Assembly: GCA_046496815.1 (NCBI GenBank)
Contig: JAWOGN010000166.1
Coordinates: 1-9,325 of the forward strand
Source: JAWOGN01 sp046496815
GTDB taxonomy: Bacteria > Desulfobacterota > DSM-4660 > Desulfatiglandales > Desulfatiglandaceae
DNA: 9,325 nucleotides
Reading direction: 5' to 3'
Below are positions 1-5,720 of this stretch, piece after piece (within the stretch, counting starts at the first letter, position 1; the number at the start of each line of letters is the position of its first letter). Position numbers and translations under genes: made by a program. Under the pieces are notes generated by a model. The model saw only the letters and a program-made list of their open reading frames with translations. It searched no databases and was not told the origin of the DNA.

Positions 1-1070
1 ACTTCCCAAAAACGGTCCGGTTCCGGGTAGTTCGGGACGCTTTCGAACACGATGGATGTGGCCCCTATGCCGAGAGGACCATAGACGATATAGCTGTGTC
101 CCGTGACCCAGCCGATGTCGGCCGTGCACCACCAGACATCATCATCCTTGACGTCAAAGCAATATTTTAGGGTCAGCATGGTGTAGAGCAAGTACCCGGC
201 AGTCGTGTGGAGAACCCCTTTTGGTTTACCGGTGCTGCCGCTCGTGTACAAGATAAACAGTGGATCTTCCGCATCCATTTCCTCCGGTTCGCAAAACGGC
301 GAAGCATCCGCCATCAATTCTTGCCACCAGTGGTCTCTGCCCGCTTTCATTTCGGTCTCTTTGTCGATCCGGTTGACGACAATACTCTGTTTGACGCTGG
401 GGCACTCCTCCAGGGCTAAATCGGCATTTTTCTTGCTGGGGAGCACCCGGCCGGATCGGTATGCCCAGTTGCAGGTAATGAGTGTCTCCGCCTTGCAGTC
501 CTGGATCCGATCCCTCAATGCCTCCGCACTAAACCCTCCAAAGACGATGCTGTGAATGGCGCCGATCCGCGCGCAGGCAAGCATCGCCACAGGGAGTTCC
601 ATAATCATGGGGAGGTAGATCGCAACGCGATCTCCCTTTTTGACCCCGAATTTCTTGAGGACATTGGCAAATTTACAGACCTCCCGATGAAGCTGCTGAT
701 AGGTGTATGTCTTTGACTCCTCAAGAGGCTCCCCCTGAAAAATGAGTGCCGCTTTGTTCTTCCTCCATGTCTTCAGATGACGATCCAGACAGTTGTACGT
801 GACATTCAGCTTCCCCCCCGCGAAATAGCGCAGATAGATATCATCCTTGAAGCTATATTCCTCGACCGGACCGTCCCATTTCTTGAACCAGTCGATGTGT
901 TCCTCGGCCATTTCACCCCAGAACCCTTGCGGATCCTTGATGGAACGTTCCCACATCGTTTCATATTCTTCCATGGTCTTTACGTAGGCCTTCTCCACGA
1001 ACTCCTTGGGCGGATAAAAGACCCGCTTTTCCATGTATACGGATTCGACTCCCTTCGCTTTTACATCCAT
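1..1070 (-). CDS. acs: Acetyl-CoA synthetase (AMP-forming), N-terminal part, runs off left edge
   Basis: Acs activates acetate with ATP and CoA to acetyl-CoA, AMP and PPi in the cytoplasm. The 356 complete codons read without interruption to the left edge. Typical Acs proteins are about 640-660 residues, so roughly the last 45% is outside the window. The N-terminal Acs region includes LNVTYNCLDRHL near residue 100. The adenylate-forming P-loop YTSGSTGKPKGVLHTT has SGSTGKPKG at about 277-285. WWCTADIGWVTGHSYIVYGP begins near residue 313, and PNYPEPDRFWE lies at the edge. The ATG at 1070 is chosen because AGGAGG (plus-strand 1080-1085) lies 9 bases upstream. It is the last gene of a minus-strand series with CBS, permease and receiver genes. 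The C-terminal catalytic lysine, target of acetylation in this family, cannot be seen. Identification as an Acs/propionyl-CoA synthetase-type ligase is firm. Acetate rather than propionate as substrate is the likelier reading, from overall similarity. Confidence 0.95.
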   Translation of the reverse strand, partial: MDVKAKGVESVYMEKRVFYPPKEFVEKAYVKTMEEYETMWERSIKDPQGFWGEMAEEHIDWFKKWDGPVEEYSFKDDIYLRYFAGGKLNVTYNCLDRHLKTWRKNKAALIFQGEPLEESKTYTYQQLHREVCKFANVLKKFGVKKGDRVAIYLPMIMELPVAMLACARIGAIHSIVFGGFSAEALRDRIQDCKAETLITCNWAYRSGRVLPSKKNADLALEECPSVKQSIVVNRIDKETEMKAGRDHWWQELMADASPFCEPEEMDAEDPLFILYTSGSTGKPKGVLHTTAGYLLYTMLTLKYCFDVKDDDVWWCTADIGWVTGHSYIVYGPLGIGATSIVFESVPNYPEPDRFWE

Positions 1071-1079
1071 GATGCAGCA

Positions 1080-1085
1080 CCTCCT
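1080..1085 (-). promoter_or_regulatory. Ribosome binding site of acs
   Basis: The minus strand reads AGGAGG here, with a 9-base spacer to the ATG at 1070. This fixes the acs start. The 204-base gap between acs and the broken gene at 1275 holds an A/T-rich stretch near 1105-1120 but no -10/-35 pair or terminator hairpin that I would defend. Confidence 0.8.
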
Positions 1086-1274
1086 CTCATGTCGGCGACG
1101 ACTTTAAAAAAAATTTAGATCAATTTCGACACCCGCTCCGTGAGGCTCAAATAAACGCTTGAGGACACGGGGATCACCATTCCTATCAACCTCATGCAAA
1201 CACTATTGTGAACATAAAAAAAGGTTACCAGATTTGTCATGAAATTCCCACGCCTCATTGTGCTTGCTTCCGAT

Positions 1275-2158
1275 TCACCCTCTCAATATCTTTTCCATTT
1301 CAAAAAACAGGTCCTGCTCCCGGATGATGCCGATCTATTCCCCGGATCTGACAACGGCCAGTCGTCTCACCCGATTTTCGGTCATCACTCCGGCAGCTTC
1401 CATAAGATTCGACTCACCCTTTATTTTCAGGGGTGCCGGAGACATGATTTCTCTGACTTTCTTCTTGGCCAATCCCAAAATCTCTCGGGTGAACATTCCC
1501 TTCCAAAACATAGGCGAATATTGGATGCTGTCCGCCATGGACGGCTTCGGCGCATGGAGATAGGCAGGCATAATCCCTTCCAATAAATCCGTGAGAGCGA
1601 GAATCCCCTGCATCTTGCCGCTGTCATCAAGAATAAGAATAGACCGGTGCCCCGTTTCCATAATTCGGCTTGTGGACAGTCTCGAGATAAAAGACTCTTT
1701 TAACTTGGATACGGCTTCTCTAACGGTTTGGTCTCCCTTCAAAGTGGTGTATTCTTCAATGGGGATCATTACCTCCATAACGCTTTTCTCTTCATAAGGG
1801 CCGGCCTTTTTTCCATGCCGATAGGCCTCCGTTATCTTGACGGCCAGAAGATCCATGTCACAAGGCTTTGCAAGATAATCGAATGCCCCTCAACGAGGGC
1901 TTCCCTCGCGGAAGGCATCGCACCGTGCCCGGTCAGCATGATCACCGGAAGGTCCGAGGACCGCTTCTTGATTTCCTTTAAAGCCTGATGACCGTCCATC
2001 CCCGGCATCTTTACGTCCAAAATTACCACATCGGGAGACTCGCTGAGTTTATCGATGGCCGCTTCACCGCTTTCAGCCAGGATGGTTTGAAATCCCCGCC
2101 TGTTCAGTAATTTCACGGTAGTCGCCCGAAATTGCGCTTCATCATCCACCTTCAACAC
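1275..2158 (-). pseudogene. Broken receiver-domain/CBS-domain fusion protein (response regulator with two CBS domains)
   Basis: When the frame is restored this encodes about 295 residues: a CheY-like receiver domain (about 1-110) followed by a CBS-domain pair. The receiver keeps the acidic pair (KVDDE), the phospho-acceptor Asp in VVILDVKMPGMDG (about residue 48), the Thr in MLTGHG and the Lys in FDYLAKPCD. Such proteins would couple phosphorylation by a histidine kinase to adenylate-binding CBS modules. Three lesions are visible. First, there is no ATG or Shine-Dalgarno; an in-frame TAG lies four codons before the GTG at 2158. Second, one base is missing in the G run at plus-strand 1886-1889; reading EG then AFDYLAKPCD needs GGGGG. 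Third, an amber codon at 1335-1337 interrupts the last CBS strand, after which IGIIREQDLFFEMEKILRG continues in frame to TGA at 1275-1277. A single indel could be a sequencing error, but the combination favours real decay. It lies between a second broken receiver gene and acs. Confidence 0.85.
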
Positions 2159-2344
2159 ATCTATTTTCTATGAATTTAGCGCATTGAAAGCTCCCAGTAG
2201 CGGAAAGGGGAAGCGCTGCCGGATATCCCTGATAGGAAACACAAAGAAAATCCGACAGGTTAAGTTGGAAAGGTGTTCACGGATTTGGGTAAGGAAGGCT
2301 TCGATTCGCGATTTCACATTTTTCCGAACACATAAACGGCTATT

Positions 2345-2605
2345 TCACATCATTGCCGGATGGGCGACCCATCTGAGTTTCAGAGACTCGCTACTCGAGG
2401 CAGTGGGTCGAAAGTGCTTTCTTGACCTGGGCATCTTGACATCCAGAATGATTACATCCAGGTTCCGGTTTTTGCTCAGCGTCTCCAACGCCTCATCCCC
2501 GCTCAACGCAGCAATCACCTTGAGGTTTCTTTTTTCCAGACGCTTGGTCATGGTTTCCACAAACGCCGATTCATCATCTACTAACATTACGAATGGTGCG
2601 GCCAT
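2345..2605 (-). pseudogene. Truncated receiver-domain (response regulator) gene
   Basis: The ATG at 2605 has an excellent ribosome binding site, AGGAGGAGG, on the minus strand at 2615-2623 with a 9-base spacer. The first 54 or so residues are a normal receiver start: MLVDDES with the acidic pair, then VIILDVKMP with the phospho-acceptor Asp. Homology stops abruptly after LDVKMP near plus-strand 2430. The following 30 or so residues are unlike any receiver, and the Thr/Ser and Lys of the conserved active site are absent. The gene has 86 codons, against about 120 or more for a receiver. I searched the minus strand from 2440 to 2160 in all frames and found no lost C-terminal half, so a deletion or replacement is more likely than a simple frameshift. 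It sits between the permease and the broken receiver-CBS gene. It could still make a short peptide, but not a working receiver. Confidence 0.75.
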
Positions 2606-2671
2606 AGCCGTTTTCCTCCTCCTCAAACGGTTCCAAAATAATGTCCCAATGGCTCAACAATTCGACAGCTT

Positions 2672-2724
2672 GTCAATGCAGCCGGTCTTGTATAAAGGGA
2701 AAAAACAAGCGCAGGCTGCATGAC
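2672..2724. other. Long interrupted hairpin between permease and truncated receiver gene
   Basis: Three nested complementary arms face each other: GTCA (2672-2675) with TGAC (2721-2724), TGCAGCC (2677-2683) with GGCTGCA (2714-2720), and CTTGT (2687-2691) with ACAAG (2705-2709). Together they give 16 base pairs around a 13-base loop, with one bulged base and one small internal loop. It lies 35 bases after the permease stop in the direction of transcription and ahead of the receiver gene's start. There is no U-tract after it on the minus strand, so it is not a classical intrinsic terminator. A processing, attenuation or mRNA-end-protecting hairpin is a reasonable inference. Confidence 0.55.
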
Positions 2725-2758
2725 ATAAATCCCAAAATAAGAAAATGTGAATGGCTCC

Positions 2759-4369
2759 CTATTTGGCGCCGCTTTCCATAACCCCCCTGGCGGTCTCAAG
2801 GATCCCGTCAGGAAACCCCACGATGTTATAGATCACCAGGAATCCAATGACCCACACCACCAGCATGCATATCACCCAGAGCAGAAAACCGTATTTCAGG
2901 AAGTCCATCGGGTGAATCGCTCGCTCGCCCGTATCCGGGTAAATGCCCAATCCGTAAACGATCGCATTGTTCGGCGTACCGACGATAAGAAAATGCGCAA
3001 AAGAGGTCGCAAAGGCCACGGCAAGACCCACTGCCCACGGTTCCCCGGCAACGCCGGTCATGATTCCCATGGGAATGACGATGGGCCCGAGAAGTGCTGT
3101 TGTTCCAGCATCAGACATAAAGTTCGTCATTAAACCGGAAAGACCGGAAAGCCCCACCCATAGACCAAAGCCCTGGCTCATACCGACCGTTCCGAGAATC
3201 TTCAGAAATGTCTGTGCCAGCCACAGCGCCGCCCCGCTCTCCTTGAGCAACGCGCCCAACGTCAACGCACCGCAGTACATGAACCACGCATCCCAGGATA
3301 TACCCCCCAGGATCTTTCTCCAGTCCGTCGTCTTAAACAGGACGGGAATAAGGAGCGCCAGGAGCGAGGGCCCCCCCAAACCCAGTTCTTCGCCTCCAAC
3401 AATCCACAGGAATAGGATCAGGAGCAGCATCCCGAAGGTGACATACTCCGCATAGGTCATTTTCCCCATCTTTTGAGTCTCTTCCTTAATGGCCGCGAGC
3501 CCCGGGGTAAGGTCTTTGGTCTTGATTTTCCGGCTAAACAGGATCAACATGTAAATTGCCACAAGGACGCCCAGAATCGGCACGATGGGGAGCCCATATT
3601 TCATCCACGTGAAGAAGTCCATGGGGACCCCATATTCACTCCAGAAGCCCATCATGATCACGTTCCGGCCCCCTGCAGCCGGGGATCCCACCCCGCCGAC
3701 ATTCAAGGCATAGCAAAGCGAAAATAGGAGAAACTTCGCCAAATCCGGATCATGCTTAAGTTCCCCGGTCTTGCTGTTGGCTGCCACCGACCCGTAATAA
3801 ACCGCCATCATCACCGGTGTCATAAAGGCACACATGGCATGCGCGGATATGAAAGATCCCACGATCGACATGCTGATACAAAGTACGAAGATGGGGACCA
3901 AAAATCCCTTGGTCCAACCGAGCAGCCATGTGGCCAGACGTTTGTGCAAGCCGACATCCACAACAGCCACACCCATGGCGAGAACTCCCAGTAAAAACAT
4001 GGGCGCATCTCCGGCAAACGTTTTGCCGATCATGCTCCGCGGAAGCAGGTGAAGGAAGTAAGCCAGGATGGGCATCAAAATACCGGTCAGCCCGATGGGA
4101 ATCGCTTCCGTGGCGAAAAAAATAACCGCCATGGGAATGATGCCAAGCACCACCATGGTTTTGTGCGCGGCTTCAGTCGAATTCTGCGCCACTTCCCATT
4201 CCATGAGCTTTTCGGCAAAACCGTATTTTTCCACCGTATCCACTACACTCTGAGGCGTAGGCAAAACAAACCCGATCAAAACGAAAATCACCACGCCAAT
4301 GCAGATCCATAAAATTTTGTTGGACAGGAGTCCCCCGCCGTCTGCGTCATGCTCGATGTCGTGGCTCAT
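2759..4369 (-). CDS. DASS (SLC13-like) anion permease
   Basis: This is a 536-residue integral inner-membrane protein with about a dozen hydrophobic segments. It belongs to the divalent anion:sodium symporter type, which takes up dicarboxylates, sulfate or related anions with sodium. Family signatures are FFATEAIPIGLTGIL (about 84-98), GGVGSPAAGGRNVIMMGF (about 225-242), LMTNFMSDAGTTALLGPI (about 413-430) and FLIVGTPNNAIVYGLG (about 460-475). The two places where well-studied members carry Ser-Asn-Thr sodium-site motifs here read SAH (175-177) and SDA (419-421), so ion coupling may differ. The open frame extends to a TTG at 4423, but the ATG at 4369 is preferred because AGGAGGG at 4379-4385 lies 9 bases upstream. 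Its N-terminus (MSHDIEHDADGGG) is His/Asp rich and precedes the first membrane segment near 18-37. It follows the CBS gene after 41 bases and is almost certainly cotranscribed with it. The substrate cannot be told from the sequence; the nearby acs makes a carboxylate plausible. Confidence 0.88.
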   Translation of the reverse strand: MSHDIEHDADGGGLLSNKILWICIGVVIFVLIGFVLPTPQSVVDTVEKYGFAEKLMEWEVAQNSTEAAHKTMVVLGIIPMAVIFFATEAIPIGLTGILMPILAYFLHLLPRSMIGKTFAGDAPMFLLGVLAMGVAVVDVGLHKRLATWLLGWTKGFLVPIFVLCISMSIVGSFISAHAMCAFMTPVMMAVYYGSVAANSKTGELKHDPDLAKFLLFSLCYALNVGGVGSPAAGGRNVIMMGFWSEYGVPMDFFTWMKYGLPIVPILGVLVAIYMLILFSRKIKTKDLTPGLAAIKEETQKMGKMTYAEYVTFGMLLLILFLWIVGGEELGLGGPSLLALLIPVLFKTTDWRKILGGISWDAWFMYCGALTLGALLKESGAALWLAQTFLKILGTVGMSQGFGLWVGLSGLSGLMTNFMSDAGTTALLGPIVIPMGIMTGVAGEPWAVGLAVAFATSFAHFLIVGTPNNAIVYGLGIYPDTGERAIHPMDFLKYGFLLWVICMLVVWVIGFLVIYNIVGFPDGILETARGVMESGAK

Positions 4370-4378
4370 GCTCGAAAG

Positions 4379-4385
4379 CCCTCCT
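4379..4385 (-). promoter_or_regulatory. Ribosome binding site deciding the permease start
   Basis: The minus strand reads AGGAGGG, with 9 bases to the ATG at 4369. The upstream in-frame TTG at 4423 has no comparable site and would overlap the end of the CBS gene, so the shorter protein is chosen. Confidence 0.8.
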
Positions 4386-4410
4386 TTCCTCCGGGACGAC
4401 AAACCTGGTT

Positions 4411-4971
4411 TCAGAGTTCGCAAATTCTCATCAGCCGAAAAATCTCCATGAACACATCCGTAAGCCGCAATATCCCCACGATATCATCGCCCCTGTTCAC
4501 CAGAAGCGATTGATGACGGCCCATGACCAACAGGTGCATTGCCGCTTCCAGGGAGGCGCTTTCCTGGATGTATTCACCCTCGGTGGGCGCATACATAAAT
4601 GTTTTCACTTTCAGCTTGGCAGCCTTACCGCAGACGTCCTTGAGCGGCTTATCCCAGAGAGCGTACTTCTCCAGCATGGATTTCAGAAATTGGGGACTAA
4701 AGCCGGTACGAGACAATGATTCATCATCATGCAGTGCCCCGTATTTCGGCTCAAGGGCGCGCAAGGCATCCAGCTGGCTGACTTTGCCGACAATTTTCTT
4801 GTTCTTGTCGTATACCAATACCGCCCGATGCAGGTAATGATACCGTTTACGGTCAAGGTGCTCCTGAGCCTTCTCCAGGGCCATGACCGCCTCAAACAAG
4901 GTCGCTTCTTCGGAAACAGTGACATACTCTTCAAGCGGCACCATCAAATCTTTTACCGTGGTGATTTCCAT
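4411..4971 (-). CDS. Two-CBS-domain protein
   Basis: This is a soluble protein of 186 residues made almost entirely of a CBS-domain pair (about 5-75 and 110-180). CBS pairs commonly bind AMP, ATP or related adenosyl ligands and report energy state to a partner protein. Visible features are VKDLMVPLEEYVTV at the start of CBS1, IVGKVSQLDALRAL at its end, and DDIVGILRLTDVFMEIFRL at the end of CBS2. The start at 4971 is chosen over the in-frame ATG at 5001 because GGGAGGG at 4978-4984 lies 6 bases upstream and the outer ATG has no site. It is the first gene of the minus-strand series and precedes the permease by 41 bases, which suggests regulation of transport or of a shared signalling circuit. 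It resembles the CBS part of the broken receiver fusion (1275-2158): both have a PIEEY/PLEEY motif and a SPxFxxxM linker. It has no enzymatic domain, and the ligand is unknown. Confidence 0.88.
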   Translation of the reverse strand: MEITTVKDLMVPLEEYVTVSEEATLFEAVMALEKAQEHLDRKRYHYLHRAVLVYDKNKKIVGKVSQLDALRALEPKYGALHDDESLSRTGFSPQFLKSMLEKYALWDKPLKDVCGKAAKLKVKTFMYAPTEGEYIQESASLEAAMHLLVMGRHQSLLVNRGDDIVGILRLTDVFMEIFRLMRICEL

Positions 4972-4977
4972 CGAATA

Positions 4978-4984
4978 CCCTCCC
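4978..4984 (-). promoter_or_regulatory. Ribosome binding site deciding the CBS protein start
   Basis: The minus strand reads GGGAGGG, 6 bases before the ATG at 4971. It rules against the upstream in-frame ATG at 5001. Confidence 0.75.
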
Positions 4985-5054
4985 GTTTGGATAAACCTCA
5001 TTTAGCATTTTACGATTTGAAAAACAAAAAAATTCGAATCAATTTACCGCGTTG

Positions 5055-5080
5055 ACCCCCCCCTCAGCGGGATGGGGGGT
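5055..5080. repeat. C-run/G-run inverted repeat
   Basis: A run of eight C (5056-5063) faces a run of six G (5074-5079), flanked by A5055 and T5080. It can form a 6-7 base-pair GC-only stem with a loop of about 10 bases. It lies about 85-110 bases upstream of the CBS start. No U-tract follows on either strand, so it does not look like a terminator. The role is unknown; homopolymer runs like this also vary in length easily. Confidence 0.5.
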
Positions 5081-5146
5081 GAGGCAGAGCGTCCTGCGAC
5101 CGTATCACAGTCTTTACTTTTGGTCCGACTGGATCAAGATTATGAG

Positions 5147-5208
5147 CCGTCACCTGGGAGGACGGAAGCCGGCAAAACCGTCTCAATTGATGTGTCTTTC
5201 TCCCCAGG
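5147..5208 (+). other. Segments able to form alternative stems or a pseudoknot
   Basis: CCGTC (5147-5151) pairs with GACGG (5161-5165) around a 9-base loop. The same GACGG can instead pair with CCGTC at 5178-5182. The loop contains CCTGGG (5153-5158), complementary to CCCAGG at 5203-5208, so a pseudoknot is possible. I cannot match it to a riboswitch class I know. The stems are short (5-6 pairs), so chance is a serious alternative. Confidence 0.3.
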
Positions 5209-5380
5209 AAAAAGCTTCAATCAGACCCTTTAGGCGAATCCAAGCGATTGTCAAATGGCCGGATCTCCCAATACTATGCAATTCGGCAGGGCGGCTTCAC
5301 CATTCACCCCATGAGGAAATTCGGCAAACGGGTGGCGCTGTTTTACAAAATGCCCGGATTGTGATATCGGTTACGCCAAA

Positions 5381-5428
5381 CTCCGGTACGAAGTTCACCG
5401 GAGGAGTAACTTGCTCGCGAACCCTCCG
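5381..5428 (+). other. Perfect 7-bp inverted repeat with a competing third arm
   Basis: CTCCGGT (5381-5387) and ACCGGAG (5397-5403) form a perfect 7-base-pair stem with a 9-base loop. The right arm, as CGGAGG (5399-5404), can alternatively pair with CCTCCG (5423-5428). The middle arm also contains GGAGGAG, a strong Shine-Dalgarno sequence. It is followed after four bases by TTG and a nine-codon reading frame ending TGA at 5438-5440. The block ends 22 bases before the start of the 89-residue gene, so it would sit in that gene's leader. Confidence 0.4.
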
Positions 5429-5450
5429 ATTAAACAATGAACGTGCGTTG

Positions 5451-5720
5451 ATGGTATCATATAAAGATTGCTTTGGAAATCTGGATGCGGTCTTCCCCAT
5501 GGGGAAAGAGGGGCTCAGGGAAGTGCCTGCTGATTGCCTTGAATGCCCTGACAAAAAATGGTGTTTACAGACGGCTTTAACCACCCAAAAAGGGCTGGCC
5601 TTTAAATGTGAGGTGCTTGAAAGAGCGCCCGCGAAAGGGTTGGTGGGTCGGCTCAAACGATGGTCTGAAAAAAAGGTCCTCACGCGGCGCATCCAAGCGG
5701 AAAAAGGAAAAACACAATGA
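5451..5720 (+). CDS. Small Cys-rich protein of unknown function
   Basis: This is an 89-residue soluble protein that I recognise only as a hypothetical type seen in Desulfobacterota. The N-terminus (KDCFGNLDAVFPMGKEGLR) is followed by Cys29-x2-Cys32-x5-Cys38, with further Cys at 7 and 53. The C-terminal third is basic and helical (LVGRLKRWSEKK). The cysteine spacing suggests metal or Fe-S binding, or redox-active thiols, but no catalytic motif is present. The frame is open back to 5052, but the sequence before 5451 does not look like protein. ATG 5451 is therefore taken as the start although no good ribosome binding site stands in front of it. Translation may depend on the leader hairpins or on an upstream short frame. 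Its stop overlaps the start of the zinc-ribbon/YIP1 gene (ATGA), so the two are translationally coupled and probably work in the same setting. Confidence 0.75.
   Translation: MVSYKDCFGNLDAVFPMGKEGLREVPADCLECPDKKWCLQTALTTQKGLAFKCEVLERAPAKGLVGRLKRWSEKKVLTRRIQAEKGKTQ

Larger units (their letters stand above)
4985..5450. other. Divergent intergenic region with several inverted repeats
   Basis: About 480 bases separate the minus-strand CBS-permease genes from the plus-strand 89-residue gene. All three plus frames are unusually open, but the translation of the longest (from 5052 into the next gene) looks unlike a protein before 5451. An A/T-rich stretch at 5002-5045 is the natural place for the promoter of the minus-strand operon, though I see no clean -35/-10 pair. 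Further right are a C8/G6 inverted repeat (5055-5080), a set of complementary segments between 5147 and 5208, another set between 5381 and 5428, and a possible short frameshifted coding stretch (5311-5440). Promoters for both directions are expected here but not located. Confidence 0.5.

Noticed and set aside
2162..2342. Open minus-strand stretch with a helical-looking peptide (SRIEAFLTQIREHL)
   Set aside because: It could be remains of a lost gene, but there is no good start, no family recognised, and an open run of about 60 codons can occur by chance.
2184..2723. 179-codon plus-strand open frame across the broken receiver region
   Set aside because: It overlaps the recognisable receiver start on the other strand and its translation has no protein-like conservation I can see.
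5121..5210. Guanidine, c-di-GMP, cobalamin or molybdenum-cofactor riboswitch
   Set aside because: A few short strings looked similar, but the conserved cores of these classes are not present in order.
5052..5450. N-terminal extension of the 89-residue Cys-rich protein to 222 residues
   Set aside because: The frame is open, but the residues before 5451 are unlike a folded protein and the recognisable conserved part begins with the ATG at 5451.
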